64,000 bases of DNA, taken from positions 4,712,001 to 4,776,000 of the forward strand of contig JBBPUQ010000001.1 of NCBI GenBank assembly GCA_038501195.1, read 5' to 3'. The notes below the pieces were generated by a model. That model ran no database searches. It saw only the letters and a list, made by a program, of their open reading frames with translations, and was not told where the DNA came from. A program made the translations under genes and the position numbers. Shown here in pieces: positions 22,617-38,300 of the stretch (the stretch's first letter is position 1; the number at the start of each line of letters is the position of its first letter). This stretch comes from Nemania diffusa. Its lineage: Eukaryota > Ascomycota > Sordariomycetes > Xylariales > Xylariaceae.

Positions 22617-25086
22617 TGTAAAACTTTTTAATTTTTTGATTTTTTTGCTTTTTATTATTTTTTATAGCTAATTTTTTAATTTTTACAACTTGTTTTAAAC
22701 TAAAAAATAAATAAAATAATAAAATACTATTGCATTTTTTTATAAATTAATCAATAAGTTATTTTAATAAATATAAAAAAATATACTAATATTAAAAATA
22801 TTAAAAAATTCAAATAAATTTTAAAACTTTTTTAAAACTAAGTTAAAACTTATAAAAGTTAGTTTTATTTTTATTTTTTTAAAAAATAAAAGCTTAAATA
22901 AAATAATAATTATTTAGTAATATTTTTTATTTTAATAAATTTATATAAACTTTTAAAATAATAATAATTTAAAATGTTTTTGTTTAAAATTAAAAAACTA
23001 CTAATTTAAGTTTAAATTTAATATAATTTTTTCGCTTTTTAAAATTAATTAAAACAATAGTAATAAATTTTTTTTTAATTAATTATTATATAATATTGCA
23101 ATATATATATGTTAAATTATATAAATAACTTTTTATTAATTAGTTAATTTGCAAAAAATTTAATAAGTTTTATATATATTTAAACTTTTTTAGTTTATAG
23201 TTTATAAACTATAAAACTTATAAAAAGCTTTTTATAATTTATAATATAAAGCAAAAATATAACTAATATAATTATATTTAATACAAAAGTTCAAATTAGC
23301 ATATATTTTTAAAAATGATTTATTTAAACTAAATATATATATTAAACAAAAAATATAAAAATATTAAAAAAATAAAACAAATAGCTAATATTTATTTTTA
23401 AATTTTATTGTAAAACTTAAGCTTACTTTTTGTTTTTTAAATTAAAGTTATTATAATTTTTTAAAACAAATCAATAAAAAAAAACAATTTATTTTAAATA
23501 ATAAAAATTATCAAATTTTTTTTTAATAGTTTAAGTTTTTTAAATAGTTTATTTTTAAAGCTATTTATTAAAACATTAATTAATATAATGTTTTGTTTTA
23601 TTATAAAAAAAACAAATAATAAAGTTTTAATCTTTTAATAGTTGTTAATTTAAATTTAAATAATATTTAAGTTTATTTTTTAAAAGTTTTTATAATTTTT
23701 TAGCTTTATATTTATTTTTTAGTTTGTTAAATTAATATATTTAATATTTTAAAGTTTAATAACTTATTAATTCAAATCGAAAATTTTAATACTAAAGATT
23801 TTATAACTTTTTAAAGCAATAGTTTTTATAACAATTTTTATTAACTATATATAGATTTTACAATTGTAAAAAATTATAGTAAAAATACTAATATTATAAA
23901 AGTTTTATACAAAATTTATAACAATTTTGATTGTAATTTATATATAAATTTAATTGCTATTATATTCTTTTTTAACTTTTATTTATTAATTTTTATTAAT
24001 ATATTATTATATTAACTATATCTTTTTAAATAATAAATAAAAAGTTACAGAAATTTATTATTTCTTTTTTTAAAAAATCAAATAGTTTTTAATAAAAAAA
24101 TATAGCTTTTTTGTTGTTAGTTTTTTTTGTTTTTTACTTTTTAATTTAAACTAAATAATAGTTAAATTATTTAAAGTATTAATTTAAAAGTTAATAAGTG
24201 CATTTTAATTGCGCGCTTATATTTGTTTTTAAATATATTAACTGTTGTATAAAAGTTTTTGTTTATTTTAAAAATATATTTTAATCGTACTAATATTAAA
24301 ACTATTTTATTTCTAAAAATTTTTCAAATAAACTTTAATATTTATTTTTATAATCCCGATTTATTTTGCTAATTATATATACAATCTTATTTATTAAACA
24401 ACTAAATTTATATTTAAAACTATTAAATATAAACTTTAACTTTTTAACTTATTTAATTTATTTATTATATATAAAATTTAAAATTAATAATTTATATTTA
24501 AACTTAATTAATTAATTAAAATTTATATTACTATTATAATTTAACTTAAGTTTATTATATTTTTGTTAATAATTTATATATATAAAAAACTCAATTATAT
24601 TATTGTTATTAAAAAATACAGAAGTAACATTATAACTATATTATTAATATACTTTAAAAATCAAGCATTAATAAAAAAAGACCGATTGTTCAAAGTTTTG
24701 CTGTTTTTTGCAGTTAATAAAATCATTAATTTCTTTTTTTTTTTTTTTAAAAGTTGTTTTTAATACAGTTTTAATCGAAAATTATACAATTTAACAATAT
24801 ATTGATTTCGTTTAATTCATTCAAGTTTTAATTAACAATTTTTTGCTTATATTTCTGCAAGAGCTTTTTATAAAGCTGATATATTAGTCAATAGTTCAGA
24901 AATAATAGCAAAAGCAAAAAATTAAGCTTTTTTAAAAAAAATCTAAAATTAAAGCTAGTTTAAAATATTTTTATTATTATCTTAGATAATATTCGATTCT
25001 ATTACATTTATAAATACAACAGACTTTTTAAAACATCAAAGTGCTATTTCATATTATAAATAACTTTAAATAAAAAGCTTTAAAAT

Positions 25087-25264
25087 TGTTACAAAATAAA
25101 AAAAATTATAAATTAAATATAATATAATAAGTAATATATAGCTAATAGTATATATTATATAAAACTAAAGCTTAAAAAAAAAAAATCTCTTTTAAAATAT
25201 ATATAAAATAAATATATATAAATATACCAGTACTTTTTTAAATCTTAGCTTTTAGATCTTAACA
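25087..25264 (-). repeat. E2 LTR (5' LTR relative to its coding strand)
   Basis: 178 bp, TGTTACAAAA to GATCTTAACA, followed by the TATAA target duplication. Confidence 0.88.
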
Positions 25265-25677
25265 TATAATATATTTTAAAATTTAGCTATTATAAAAAAA
25301 TATTATTTTATATAATAATTATATAAATATATTTTAATATATTTAAATTTAAACTTATTTTAATTAATTAAAAATTTATATATAAAGTTTTATTTTTTAA
25401 TTTATAAATAATATTACAAGTTTTTTTTAATTAAAAAATAAATTATTATTATATAATAAATATTTATTTTATTAATAAATAATATAATATTAAATATTTA
25501 AAACAAATATATAATTATAATTTTAAAAATTTTTTTTATTAAAAATTATAATAATTATATAATAAAAATAACAAAAATAATAAAAAATATTTTATTTATA
25601 AAAAGTTTAATTATTGATTTATTAATTATAATTAATAAAAAAAATTAAAAATAAAAAAATAATATTTTATTATATAT
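25265..25677 (+). repeat. F0 internal fragment, continuing past E2
   Basis: Starts with the E2 target duplication TATAA. It matches the internal segment of F1 at about 27461-27868 and the complement of about 38544-38950. It ends where the 25678-25827 insertion begins. Confidence 0.6.
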
Positions 25678-25827
25678 TGTTGAACTAATAACTTAACAGG
25701 ACTTATATATATGTACTAAGTGCATATAACTAGGACTTAGACTAGGACTTTTATCAAGTAACCAAAAAAATAAAAAATACAGAGACTTACTAAGATCTAC
25801 AGAACCTACAAGTCCTACGCACATACA
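25678..25827. mobile_element. Unmutated 150-bp insertion, candidate solo LTR
   Basis: The block starts TGTTGAACTAATAAC and ends CGCACATACA, so it has TG...CA termini. It is flanked by TATAT on the left and TATGT on the right, an imperfect 5-bp duplication differing by one G/A. Base composition is ordinary inside an AT-saturated region, so it escaped RIP or arrived afterwards. The two flanks belong to different parts of the F element (internal on the left, LTR middle on the right), so simple insertion does not fully explain it. Confidence 0.45.
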
Positions 25828-28800
25828 TATGTAAATAACTTGCGTACAACTTTTTTAGTTATACTTTTTTTTATAAAATATATATACACAAATTAATACA
25901 AAACTTTAAAATTTAAAAACAAACTTTAAACTTTACAAATTATTTTGAATTTTTTTATATATATATATATAAAAAGTTTTACTAATATTAATTAATAATT
26001 ATAAAATATAATTATAAATTAACAAAATAAAAAAGTAAAGTTTAGCTATAAAATAACTTTTATACTTGATTTTTTACTTTTTATACAAAAAATAAACTAT
26101 TATTTATATTAATTAAAAAAAAAAAAGTTGAATTAACTATTAAACAAAAAAAGCTTAAATATTGTAAAATTAAAGCGACTTTTTATATAATAGTTTAGTT
26201 ATTTTTATATAAAAATTAATAAAACTATAAATTATTTTATATATTTAATTTTTTAACTATTTTATTTATTTATTTATATTTTTATTTTTATATTTTTTTT
26301 TTTTTTTTATAACTATGTTAAAACTTGTAATAAAATCAATTATAGCAGCTGTAGTAGCAGCAGCTAAAACTAATCACTTTAAATTTTCGAACAAAAAACT
26401 ATATTTATTTTTATATAAAAATATAGCTAAAAAAAGTAGTATTAACATTTTTAAATAAAAAAATAAAACTAACTTTAAATATTAAAATATTATAATTAAT
26501 TTAAACAATATAATTATTTCGATATAATTGTTAATATATTTTATACAATATTTAAAAAAATATATATAATTAAAAATTAAAAATAAACAGTTTATATAAA
26601 TATTTATAATAAATTTTAATAATTAAACAAAACTTATATTTATAAATATTAGTTATATATTTAAATAAATATTTGTTATAATAGTTAAATATAATAAAAG
26701 TATTAAAATATACAAAAAAACATTAAATAATTAACTTATATATATTTTTAAAAAATTTAGTAAAAATAACAATAAAAAATTAAATAACAATATATTTATA
26801 TAAATAGTTTTAATATTTATACTAGTAAATATATTAATACTAATAGTTATATAAATAGATTTTTTAATATTATAATTAGCTATATTAAAATTAGCAATAT
26901 TAATATATTATATAGTATTTAATATAAATAATTAAATATTTAGTTCTTTTATATAAATAGAAATTTAAAAATTTATATTTATTTTTAAAATTTTTATTGT
27001 ATATTTTATACTTTTATTTATATATAAAAATCAATTATATAAACTTTTTTTTATTTAAATTATTTATAATAATTTAATTAAAATAATTTAATTTATTATA
27101 TTTATTAAAATATAACAATTTAACTAAAACTATAGTAATAAATTATATAATATATTATATAATAAAGTTTGAATTTTTATTTCGATATATTATTAATTTA
27201 AAATTATTAAAAAATAGTATTATATAATATTTTTTTTTATATTAAAAAAAAAAATTAAACAGTACTATTTTAATTTTATTAGTTTAATATATAAATAAAA
27301 CAAAATTTATATAATATTTAATAATTATTTTAATATAATAGTTAATTATAGTTAATATTAAACTAATTAAATTATTATTATTTTTGTATAAATAAAATAA
27401 AACAATTTAATAAAAACAATATTTAAAATATTAAAAACTATAATTAATAAGTTTTAATTTATATAATATATTTTAAAATTTAGCTATTATAAAAAAATAT
27501 TATTTTATATAATAGTTATATAAATATGTTTTAATATATTTAAATTTAAACTTATTTTAATTAATTAAAAATTTATATATAAAATTTTATTTTTTAATTT
27601 ATAAATAATACTATAAGTTTTTTTTAATTAAAAAATAAATTACTATTATATAATAAATGTTTATTTTATTAATAAACAATATAATATTAAATATTTAAAA
27701 CAAATATATAATTATAGTTTTAAAAAAAACTTTAATTAAAAATTATAGCAATTATATAATAAAAATAATAAAAATAATAAAAAATGCTTTATTTATAAAA
27801 AGCTTAATTATTAGTTTATTAATTATAGCTAATAAAAAAAATCAAAAATAAAAAAGCAATATTTTGTTATATATAATATTTTAAAATAAAAAGTTTTATT
27901 ATATAAAAAATATAATATATTTATATTAAATTATAAAAATAATAAAAATTTTTTATATAATAATAAATTTAATAACAATTTAAATTTTAAAACTAAAAAT
28001 AAAACAGTTCAATTTTTAATAAATTTAATATATTTTTATTATATAATAAAAAAAAACATATATATTTAAAATTAAATATTAATATTAAACAATTTTTATT
28101 TAAACAGTTAATATAGTATAAAATATTAAAATATTTTATAAAATATTAATATAGCTAAAATTTTAACTATTAAAAAAGCTTAAACTAAAACTTTTATATA
28201 AAAAAACTTTTTTATATAAATAAATTAAACTTTAAATAATATAACAATTTGATTTAATAATATTAAAAGTTTTAAAATTATAAATATTATAACAATTTTA
28301 ATATTAATTAAATTAATTAAACTTTATATTTTAAATATATTAATTTTATTTTTACTATTATTATAAAATATAAATTAACTATATATTTATTTTAACAATA
28401 TATAAAATATAATTATATAACAAAATAATATAATAGTATTAATTATATAAAAATAAAAATATTTATTTTTTAATATTAACTAATTAAAAGCTATAAATTA
28501 TTTTATAAAATAAAAGTTTTAAAAATTATATTGTTGATTTAAATATTTTTATATAAAAAAATTTATAAAATTATTATAAAAAATTAAATATAATAATATT
28601 AATATTTTAATATTTTAAAAAATTAAAAAGTTTTGTTATTATTATTAATTATATAATTAAATTTTAAAAAAATTTAAATTTTTATTAAAAAACAAATATA
28701 ATTTTAACTATAAAATTATTATTAATATTATATAAATTAATAAACAATTAACTTTATATATAATTAATACAAATATTTTATTTTAAATAGTTAAATTTTT

Positions 28801-31591
28801 GAAATTTTTAAATATATATAATATTTAAAACATATTATATTAATATTAAATTTTAATATATTAAAAACTATTTAATTATATTGTATATAATTTTAATACA
28901 AATTTTTCGTTTAAAAAATTTTGCAATAATATATAACTAGTTAAAACTTTATATAAAAAAATATTTATTAAAATATATTAAACTATTAAAAAAATCAAAC
29001 AAATATATATATTATTTTATTATATATTTAATATTTTATATAAAAAAATCAGTTATTATATAAATAAAAAAATAATATTATAAATAGTTATAAAAGTTTT
29101 AAATAATATAGCTAAACTAAATAGTTTTATATTTATTTTGTTAATTTTTAAAGTTTATTTTAAAATTAATAGCAATTTATTTTTTTTATTAAAAATTATT
29201 CAAAAAATAAAAACTATATAAAAAGTTATAAAAATATTAAAAAATATTTATATAAAAGTTAATATTAATTAAACTATATAAATTAAAAATAAACTAATAT
29301 TATTATATAAAATATTTTTTTTATTTTTTTAAAATAAAGTTATAATATAAAAAAAACATAAAAATTAAACAAAACTATATAAAATTTTTATAATTAAAAA
29401 TTATAACATTATAATTAATATAACAAATAAATTAACTAAGTTTTATTATATATAAATTAAGTTATATTATTAATAAAAAATTATATTTAATTTATTATAT
29501 AAAAAAAATAACTTTTTATATAATTTTTTTTAAATTATTAAATAGCTGTAACTTTAATACAAAAATAAACTAAAAAAATCACTTATAACTATTAATAATT
29601 AATACTTTATATTAAAAAAAGTTAATAATTATATTTTAGTTATATAATTAAAACAAAATAATATAATTATTATATTTAATATATTAGTTAAATAATTAAA
29701 TATAGTTAAAATAAATATATTAATAATTTAAAATATATTTTAGTTTATATAATATAACTTAAATTAATATAATTAAATAAAGATTTTTTAAATTAAATTT
29801 ATATAAAAAATTAAAAATAAAATAACTAAATTATATAAAAAGTTTAAATTAATTATATAAAGTTATAAAAATAATAATAAAGTTTAAATTTTTATATAAA
29901 TATTAATAATTTAATATATTAATTAACAATTTATTATAATTTTAAAACTATTATTAATTTAAAACTATAATATATATATAAAATTATAAAACATTTTTTA
30001 AATATATATATAGTTATATAATAAATTAAACTAAAAAATTTATATTTACTTATTAAAAAAACTAAAAAACAAATATTTAATAAATATTATATTTTAAATT
30101 ATATAACTATTATATAAATTAACTAAATTAAAATTATATTAATATAAAATTTATTATAAATATTACTGCTAAAAATTAAATATAAAAGTATTTATATATA
30201 ATTTATATTTATTATATATTAAAAAAAAATTTAACAAATTTATAATTATAAAACTTTAAATAAATAATATTTTTAATATTATATTTAAAAAGTTTTTATA
30301 TAAAAAAAAAACTAAGCTATTATTTTATATAAAATTAAAAGCAAAATTAATATTTAAATATTTTATTAAATTTAATAAAAATAAAATTTAAATAAATAAA
30401 TAAAATTTTATTTTTATTTAATAAAAACAAATTAAACAACTATATATTATTAACTTTTATATAAAAAATTATTTTTAATAATATATTGTTTAATAAACTT
30501 AAAATATATATATTATATTAATATATTAATTAAAAATATTATATAACTTATTAATTGTTATATAAATTTAAAAACTGTTAAAAAATAACATTAAAACATT
30601 AAATATATAAATATAATAATAAATTAACAATATATAACAAAAATTATATTATATATTTTTAAATTTTAATTATATAAAAATTTTTATTTTTATTAACAAA
30701 GTATTTATAAATAATAAAAATTTGAATTTTTAAATTAAATTTATAATTATATTAGTTAATAAAAACTATACAAAAAATATTTTTACAATTGAAAGTAATA
30801 TTGTTTACTAAAATCTAATTAAATATAAACAAGTTATATATAATATATTAACAAATAAATTATATAATATAATTAATAAATTTAATTATATTATTATATT
30901 TAATATAACTTTTTAAAAAATCATTTATATAATAAAATTATTAATTATATTATTAATTATATATATTAATTTTAAATTTTTATATAAATATTTAATTAAA
31001 CTAAAAATTATATAAAAAAAACAACTTATAATTAATATTATATTATTTTAAAAAATATATAAAAATTACAAAATTATAAAAATATATTAAATTAATAACA
31101 AAAATAATTTAATAAACATTTATATAAAAAAAACATTTAATTAAATATTAAAAAAATTAATTAATATAAATAAACTAGTTATATAAATAAAAATATATAT
31201 AAATTAATTAAATAATAAAAAAAATAATAAAATATTAGTTAATATTAAAATTAAAATTACTATATAAAAAAAAAAATCTTTAATATTAAATCAATAATTT
31301 AATAAAACTTATATATATATATTAAATATATATAACTAAAATTTAAACTAAAACTTTTATTAAATAACTAAAAAAATAAAAAATATAAAAACTTATTAAA
31401 ATTTATAAAACTTACAAGTTTTATATATATATATATATAAATAATTTATATATAACTTTTTTAGTTATATTTTTTTTTGTAAAATATATATACAAATTAA
31501 TATAAAACTTTAAAACTTAAAAATAAACTTTAAACTTTATAAATTACTTTAAATCTTTTTATATATATATATATATAAAGTTTTATTAATA
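25828..31591 (+). repeat. F1: best-preserved F-family copy
   Basis: Partial left LTR at 25828-25987, internal sequence 25988-31283, right LTR 31284-31591. The left LTR piece still reads TATGTAAATAACTTGCGTAC where other copies read TATATAAATAACTTATATAT. This shows the C-to-T and G-to-A direction of decay. No protein was recognised. Confidence 0.65.
31284..31591 (+). repeat. F-family LTR shared by F1 and F2
   Basis: 308 bp, starting TATTAAATCAATAATTTAA and ending TTTTATTAATA. It joins directly to the distal 3.4 kb of F internal sequence (31592-35003). Confidence 0.65.
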
Positions 31592-34500
31592 TATATAATA
31601 TTTTAAAATAAAAAGTTTTATTATATTAAAAATATAATATATTTATATTAAATTATAAAAATAATAAAAATTTTTTATATAATAATAAATTTAATAATAA
31701 TTTAAATTTTAAAACTAAAAATAAAATAATTTAATTTTTAATAAATTTAATATATTTTTATTATATAATAAAAAAAATATATATATAGTTAAAACTAAAT
31801 ATTAATATTAAATAATTTTTATTTAAATAATTAATATAATATAAAATATTAAAATATTTTATAAAATATAAATATAATTAAAATTTTAATTATTAAAAAA
31901 ATTTAAATTAAAACTTTTATATAAAAAAACTTTTTTATATAAATAAATTAAATTTTAAATAATATAATAATTTAATTTAATAATATTAAAAGTTTTAAAA
32001 TTATAAATATTATAATAATTTTAATATTAATTAAATTAATTAAATTTTATATTTTAAATATATTAACTTTATTTTTATTATTATTATAAAATATAAATTA
32101 ATTATATATTTATTTTAATAATATATAAAATATAATTATATAATAAAATAATATAATAATATTAATTATATAAAAATAAAAATATTTATTTTTTAATATT
32201 AATTAATTAAAAATTAAAAATTATTTTATAAAATAAAAGTTTTAAAAATTATATTATTAATTTAAATATTTTTATATAAAAAAATTTATAAAGTTATTAT
32301 AAAAAATTAAATATAATAATATTAACATTTTAATATTTTAAAAAATTAAAAAATTTTATTATTATTATTAATTATATAATTAAATTTTAAAAAAATTTAA
32401 GTTTTTATTAAAAAATAAATATAATTTTAATTATAAAATTATTATTAATATTATATAAATTAATAAATAATTAATATTATATATAATTAATATAAATATT
32501 TTATTTTAAATAATTAAATTTTTAAAATTTTTAAATATATATAATATTTAAAATATAATATATTAATATTAAATTTTAATATATTAAAAATTATTTAATT
32601 ATATTATATATAATTTTAATATAAATTTTTTATTTAAAAAATTTTATAATAATATATAATTAATTAAAACTTTATATAAAAAATATTTATTAAAATATAT
32701 TAAATTATTAAAAAAGTTAAAAAAATATATATATTATTTTATTATATATTTAATATTTTATATAAAAAAATTAATTATTATATAAATAAAAAAATAATAT
32801 TATAAATAATTATAAAAGTTTTAAATAATATAATTAAATTAAATAGTTTTATATTTATTTTATTAATTTTTAAAACTTATTTTAAAATTAATAATAATTT
32901 ATTTTTTTTATTAAAAATTATATATAAAATAAAAACTATATAAAAAATTATAAAAATATTAAAAAATATTTATATAAAAATTAATATTAATTAAATTATA
33001 TAAATTAAAAATAAATTAATATTATTATATAAAATATTTTTTTTATTTTTTTAAAAAAAAATTATAATATAAAAAAAATATAAAAATTAAATAAAACTAT
33101 ATAAAATTTTTATAATTAAAAATTATAATATTATAATTAATATAATAAATAAATTAATTAAATTTTATTATATATAAATTAAATTATATTATTAATAAAA
33201 AATTATATTTAATTTATTATATAAAAAAAATAACTTTTTATATAATTTTTTTTAAATTATTAAATAATTATAATTTTAATATAAAAATAAATTAAAAAAA
33301 TTATTTATATTTATTAATAATTAATATTTTATATTAAAAAAAGTTAATAATTATATTTTAATTATATAATTAAAATAAAATAATATAATTATTATATTTA
33401 ATATATTTTTTAAATAATTAAATATAATTAAAATAAATATATTAATAATTTAAAATATATTTTAATTTATATAATATAATTTAAATTAATATAATTAAAT
33501 AAAAATTTTTTAAATTAAATTTATATAAAAAATTAAAATAAAATAACTAAATTATATAAAAAATTTAAATTAATTATATAAAATTATAAAAATAATAATA
33601 AAATTTAAATTTTTATATAAATATTAATAATTTAATATATAAATTAATAATTTATTATAATTTTAAAATTATTATTAATTTAAAATTATAATATATATAT
33701 AAAATTATAAAATATTTTTTAAATATATATATAATTATATAATAAATTAAATTAAAAAATTTATATTTATTTATTAAAAAAACTAAAAAATAAATATTTA
33801 ATAAATATTATATTTTAAATTATATAATTATTATATAAATTAATTAAATTAAAATTATATTAATATAAAATTTATTATAAATATTATTATTAAAAATTAA
33901 ATATAAAAATATTTATATATAATTTATATTTATTATATATTAAAAAATAATTTAATAAATTTATAATTATAAAATTTTAAATAAATAATATTTTTAATAT
34001 TATATTTAAAAAACTTTTATATAAAAAAAAAACTAAATTATTATTTTATATAAAATTAAAAATAAAATTAATATTTAAATATTTTATTAAATTTAATAAA
34101 AATAAAATTTAAATAAATAAATAAAAAAATTTTTTTATTTAATAAAAACAAATTAAACAATTATATATTATTAATTTTTATATAAAAAATTATTTTTAAT
34201 AATATATTATTTAATAAATTTAAAAAATATATATTATATTAATATATTAATTAAAAAAATTATATAATTTATTAATTATTATATAAATTTAAAAATTATT
34301 AAAAAATAATATTAAAATATTAAATATATAAATATAATAATAAATTAATAATATATAATAAAAATTATATTATATATTTTTAAATTTTAATTATATAAAA
34401 ATTTTTATTTTTATTAATAAAATATTTATAAATAATAAAAATTTAAATTTTTAAATTAAATTTATAATTATATTAATTAATAAAAACTATATAAAAAATA

Positions 34501-35003
34501 TTTTTATAATTAAAAATAATATTATTTATTAAAATTTAATTAAATATAAATAAATAATATATATTATATTAATAAATAAATTGTATAATATAATTAATAA
34601 ATTTAATTATATTATTATATTTAATATAATTTTTTAAAAAATTATTTATATAATAAAATTATTAATTATATTATTAATAATATATATTAAATTTAAATTT
34701 TTATATAAATATTTAATTAAATTAAAAACTATATAAAAAAAACAATTTATAATTAATATTATATTATTTTAAAAAATATATAAAAGTTATAAAATTATAA
34801 AAATAATTTAAATTAATAATAAAAATAATTTAATAAATATTTATATAAAAAAATATTTAATTAAATATTAAAAAAATTAATTAATATAAATAAATTAATT
34901 ATATAAATAAAAATATATATAAATTAATTAAATAGTAAAAAAAATAACAAAAAATTAATTAATATTAAAATTAAAATTATTATATAAAAAAAAAAAGTTT
35001 TAA

Positions 35004-35320
35004 TATTAAATTAATAATTTAATAAAATTTATATATATATATTAAATTTATATAATTAAAACTTAAACTAAAACTTTTATTAAATAACTAAATAAATAAA
35101 AAATATAAAAATTTATTAAAATTTATAAAATTTATAAAATTTATAAATTTTATATATATATATATATAAATAATTTATATATAACTTTTTTAATTATATT
35201 TTTTTTTATAAAATATATATATAAATTAATATAAAACTTTAAAATTTAAAAATAAATTTTAAACTTTATAAATTATTTTAAGTTTTTTTATATATATATA
35301 TATAAAAAGTTTTATTAATA
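35004..35320 (+). repeat. F-family LTR at the inversion point
   Basis: 317 bp, in + orientation. It separates F2 internal sequence (to 35003) from its inverted counterpart F3 (from 35321). Confidence 0.65.
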
Positions 35321-38300
35321 ATATTAATTAGTTTTTTTAATATTTAATTAAATGTTTTTTTTATATAAATATTTATTAAATTATTTTTATTATTAATTTA
35401 TTATATTTTTATAATTTTATAATTTTTATATATTTTTTAAAATAATATAATATTAATTATAAATTATTTTTTTTATATAATTTTTAATTTAATTAAATAT
35501 TTATATAAAAATTTAAAATTAATATATATAACTAATAATATAATTAATAATTTTATTTTATAAATAATTTTTTAAAAAAATATATTAAATATAATAATAT
35601 AATTAAATTTATTAATTATATTATATAATTTATTTATATTTAATTAAATTTTAATAAATAATATTATTTTTAATTATAAAAATATTTTTTATATAATTTT
35701 TATTAATTAATATAATTATAAATTTAATTTAAAAATTTAAATTTTTATTATTTATAAATATTTTATTAATAAATATAAAATTTTTATATAATTAAAATTT
35801 AAAAATATATAATATAATTTTTATTATATATTATTAATTTATTATTATATTTATATATTTAATATTTTAATATTATTTTTTAATAATTTTTAAATTTATA
35901 AAATAATTAATAAATTATATAATATTTTTAATTAATATATAAAAATAATATATATTTTTTAAATTTATTAAATAATATATTATTAAAAATAATTTTTTAT
36001 ATAAAAATTAATAATATATAATTATTTAATTTATTTTTATTAAATAAAATTTTTTTTTTATTTATTTATTTAAATTTTATTTTTATTAAATTTAATAAAA
36101 TATTTAAATATTAATTTTATTTTTAATTTTATATAAAATAATAATTTAGTTTTTTTTTATATAAAATTTTTTTAAATATAATATTAAAAATATTATTTAT
36201 TTAAAATTTTATAATTATAAATTTATTAAAGTTTTTTTTAATATATAATAAATATAAATTATATATAAATATTTTTATATTTAATTTTTATTAATAATAT
36301 TTATAATAAATTTTATATTAATATAATTTTAATTTAATTAATTTATATAATAATTATATAATTTAAAATATAATATTTATTAAATATTTATTTTTTAATT
36401 TTTTTAATAAATAAATATAAATTTTTTAATTTAATTTAATATATAATTATATATATATTTAAAAAATATTTTATAATTTTATATATATATTATAATTTTA
36501 AATTAATAATAATTTTAAAATTATAATAAATTATTAATTTATATATTAAATTATTAATATTTATATAAAAATTTAAATTTTATTATTATTTTTATAATTT
36601 TATATAATTAATTTAAATTTTTTATATAATTTAATTACTTTATTTTTAATTTTTTATATAAATTTAATTTAAAAATTTTTTATTTAATTATATTAATTTA
36701 AATTATATTATATAAATTAAAATATATTTTAAATTATTAATATATTTATTTTAATTATATTTAATTATTTAAAAAATATATTAAATATAATAATTATATT
36801 ATTTTATTTTAATTATATAATTAAAATATAATTATTAATTTTTTTAATATAAAATATTAATTATTAATAAATATAAATAATTTTTTTAATTTATTTTTAT
36901 ATTAAAATTATAATTATTTAATAATTTATAAAAAATTATATAAAAAATTATTTTTTTTATATATTAAATTAAATATAACTTTTTATTAATAATATAATTT
37001 AATTTATATATAATAAAATTTAATTAATTTATTTATTATATTAATTATAATATTATAATTTTTAATTATAAAAATTTTATATAATTTTATTTAATTTTTA
37101 TATTTTTTTTATATTATAATTTTATTATATAAAAATAAAAAAAATATTATATATAATAATATTAATTTATTTTTAATATATATAATTTAATTAATATTAA
37201 TTTTTATATAAATATTTTTTATTATTTTTATAACTTTTTATATAGTTTTTATTTTTTAAATAATTTTTAATAAAAAAAATAAATTATTATTAATTTTAAA
37301 ATAAATTTTAAAAATTAATAAAATAAATATAAAATTAATTTATTTAATTATATTATTTAAAATTTTTATAATTATTTATAATATTATTTTTTTATTTATA
37401 TAATAATTAATTTTTTTATATAAAATATTAAATATATAATAAAATAATATATATATTTATTTAATATTTTTAATAATTTAATATATTTTAATAAATATTT
37501 TTTTATATAAAGTTTTAATTAATTATATATTATTATAAAATTTTTTAAATAAAAAAATTATATTAAAATTATATATAATATAATTAAATAATTTTTAATA
37601 TATTAAAATTTAATATTAATATAATATATTTTAAATATTATATATATTTAAAAACTTTAAAAATTTAATTATTTAAAATAAAATATTAATATTAATTATA
37701 TATAAAATTAATTATTTATTAATTTATATAATATTAATAATAATTTTATAATTAAAATTATATTTATTTTTTAATAAAAATTTAAATTTTTTTAAAATTT
37801 AATTATATAATTAATAATAATAACAAAATTTTTTAATTTTTTAAAATATTAAAATATTAATATTATTATATTTAATTTTTTATAATAATTTTATAAATTA
37901 TTTTATATAAAAATATTTAAATTAATAATATAATTTTTAAAATTTTTATTTTATAAAATAACTTATAATTTTTAATTAATTAATATTAAAAAATAAATAT
38001 TTTTATTTTTATATAATTAATATTATTATATTATTTTATTATATAATTATATTTTATATATTTTTAAAATAAACATATAATTAATTTATATTTTATAATA
38101 ATAATAAAAATAAAATTAATATAATATTTATAATTTTAAAAATTTTAATATTATTAAATTAAATTATTATATTATTTAAAGTTTAATTTATTTATATAAA
38201 AAAGTTTTTTTATATAAAAGTTTTAATTTAAGTTTTTTTAATAATTAAAATTTTAATTATATTAATATTTTATAAAATATTTTAATATTTTATATTATAT

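Larger units (their letters stand above)
18033..25264 (-). mobile_element. E2: Ty3/gypsy LTR retrotransposon, RIP-inactivated
   Basis: A 7,232-bp element with LTRs of ~180 bp (18033-18212 and 25087-25264). They begin TGTTACA and end TTAACA (TTAATA in the left copy). The 5-bp target duplication TATAA is at 18028-18032 and 25265-25269, and the element splits an F copy. The reverse transcriptase is readable on the minus strand at 22240-22616 (separate entry), so the right LTR is the 5' LTR. Domain order and length suit Ty3/gypsy. The sequence is less A+T-saturated than the surrounding F copy, consistent with later insertion and fewer rounds of RIP. All coding sequence is interrupted by stop codons. 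Confidence 0.9.

Noticed and set aside
24563..24763. 66-aa open frame inside E2, and similar ones at 43950-44177, 47895-48104 and 49525-49746
   Set aside because: Products are Phe/Ile/Lys/Asn-rich, as expected from AT-saturated random frames. They show no domain, and the readable E2 and E3 coding strand is the minus strand.
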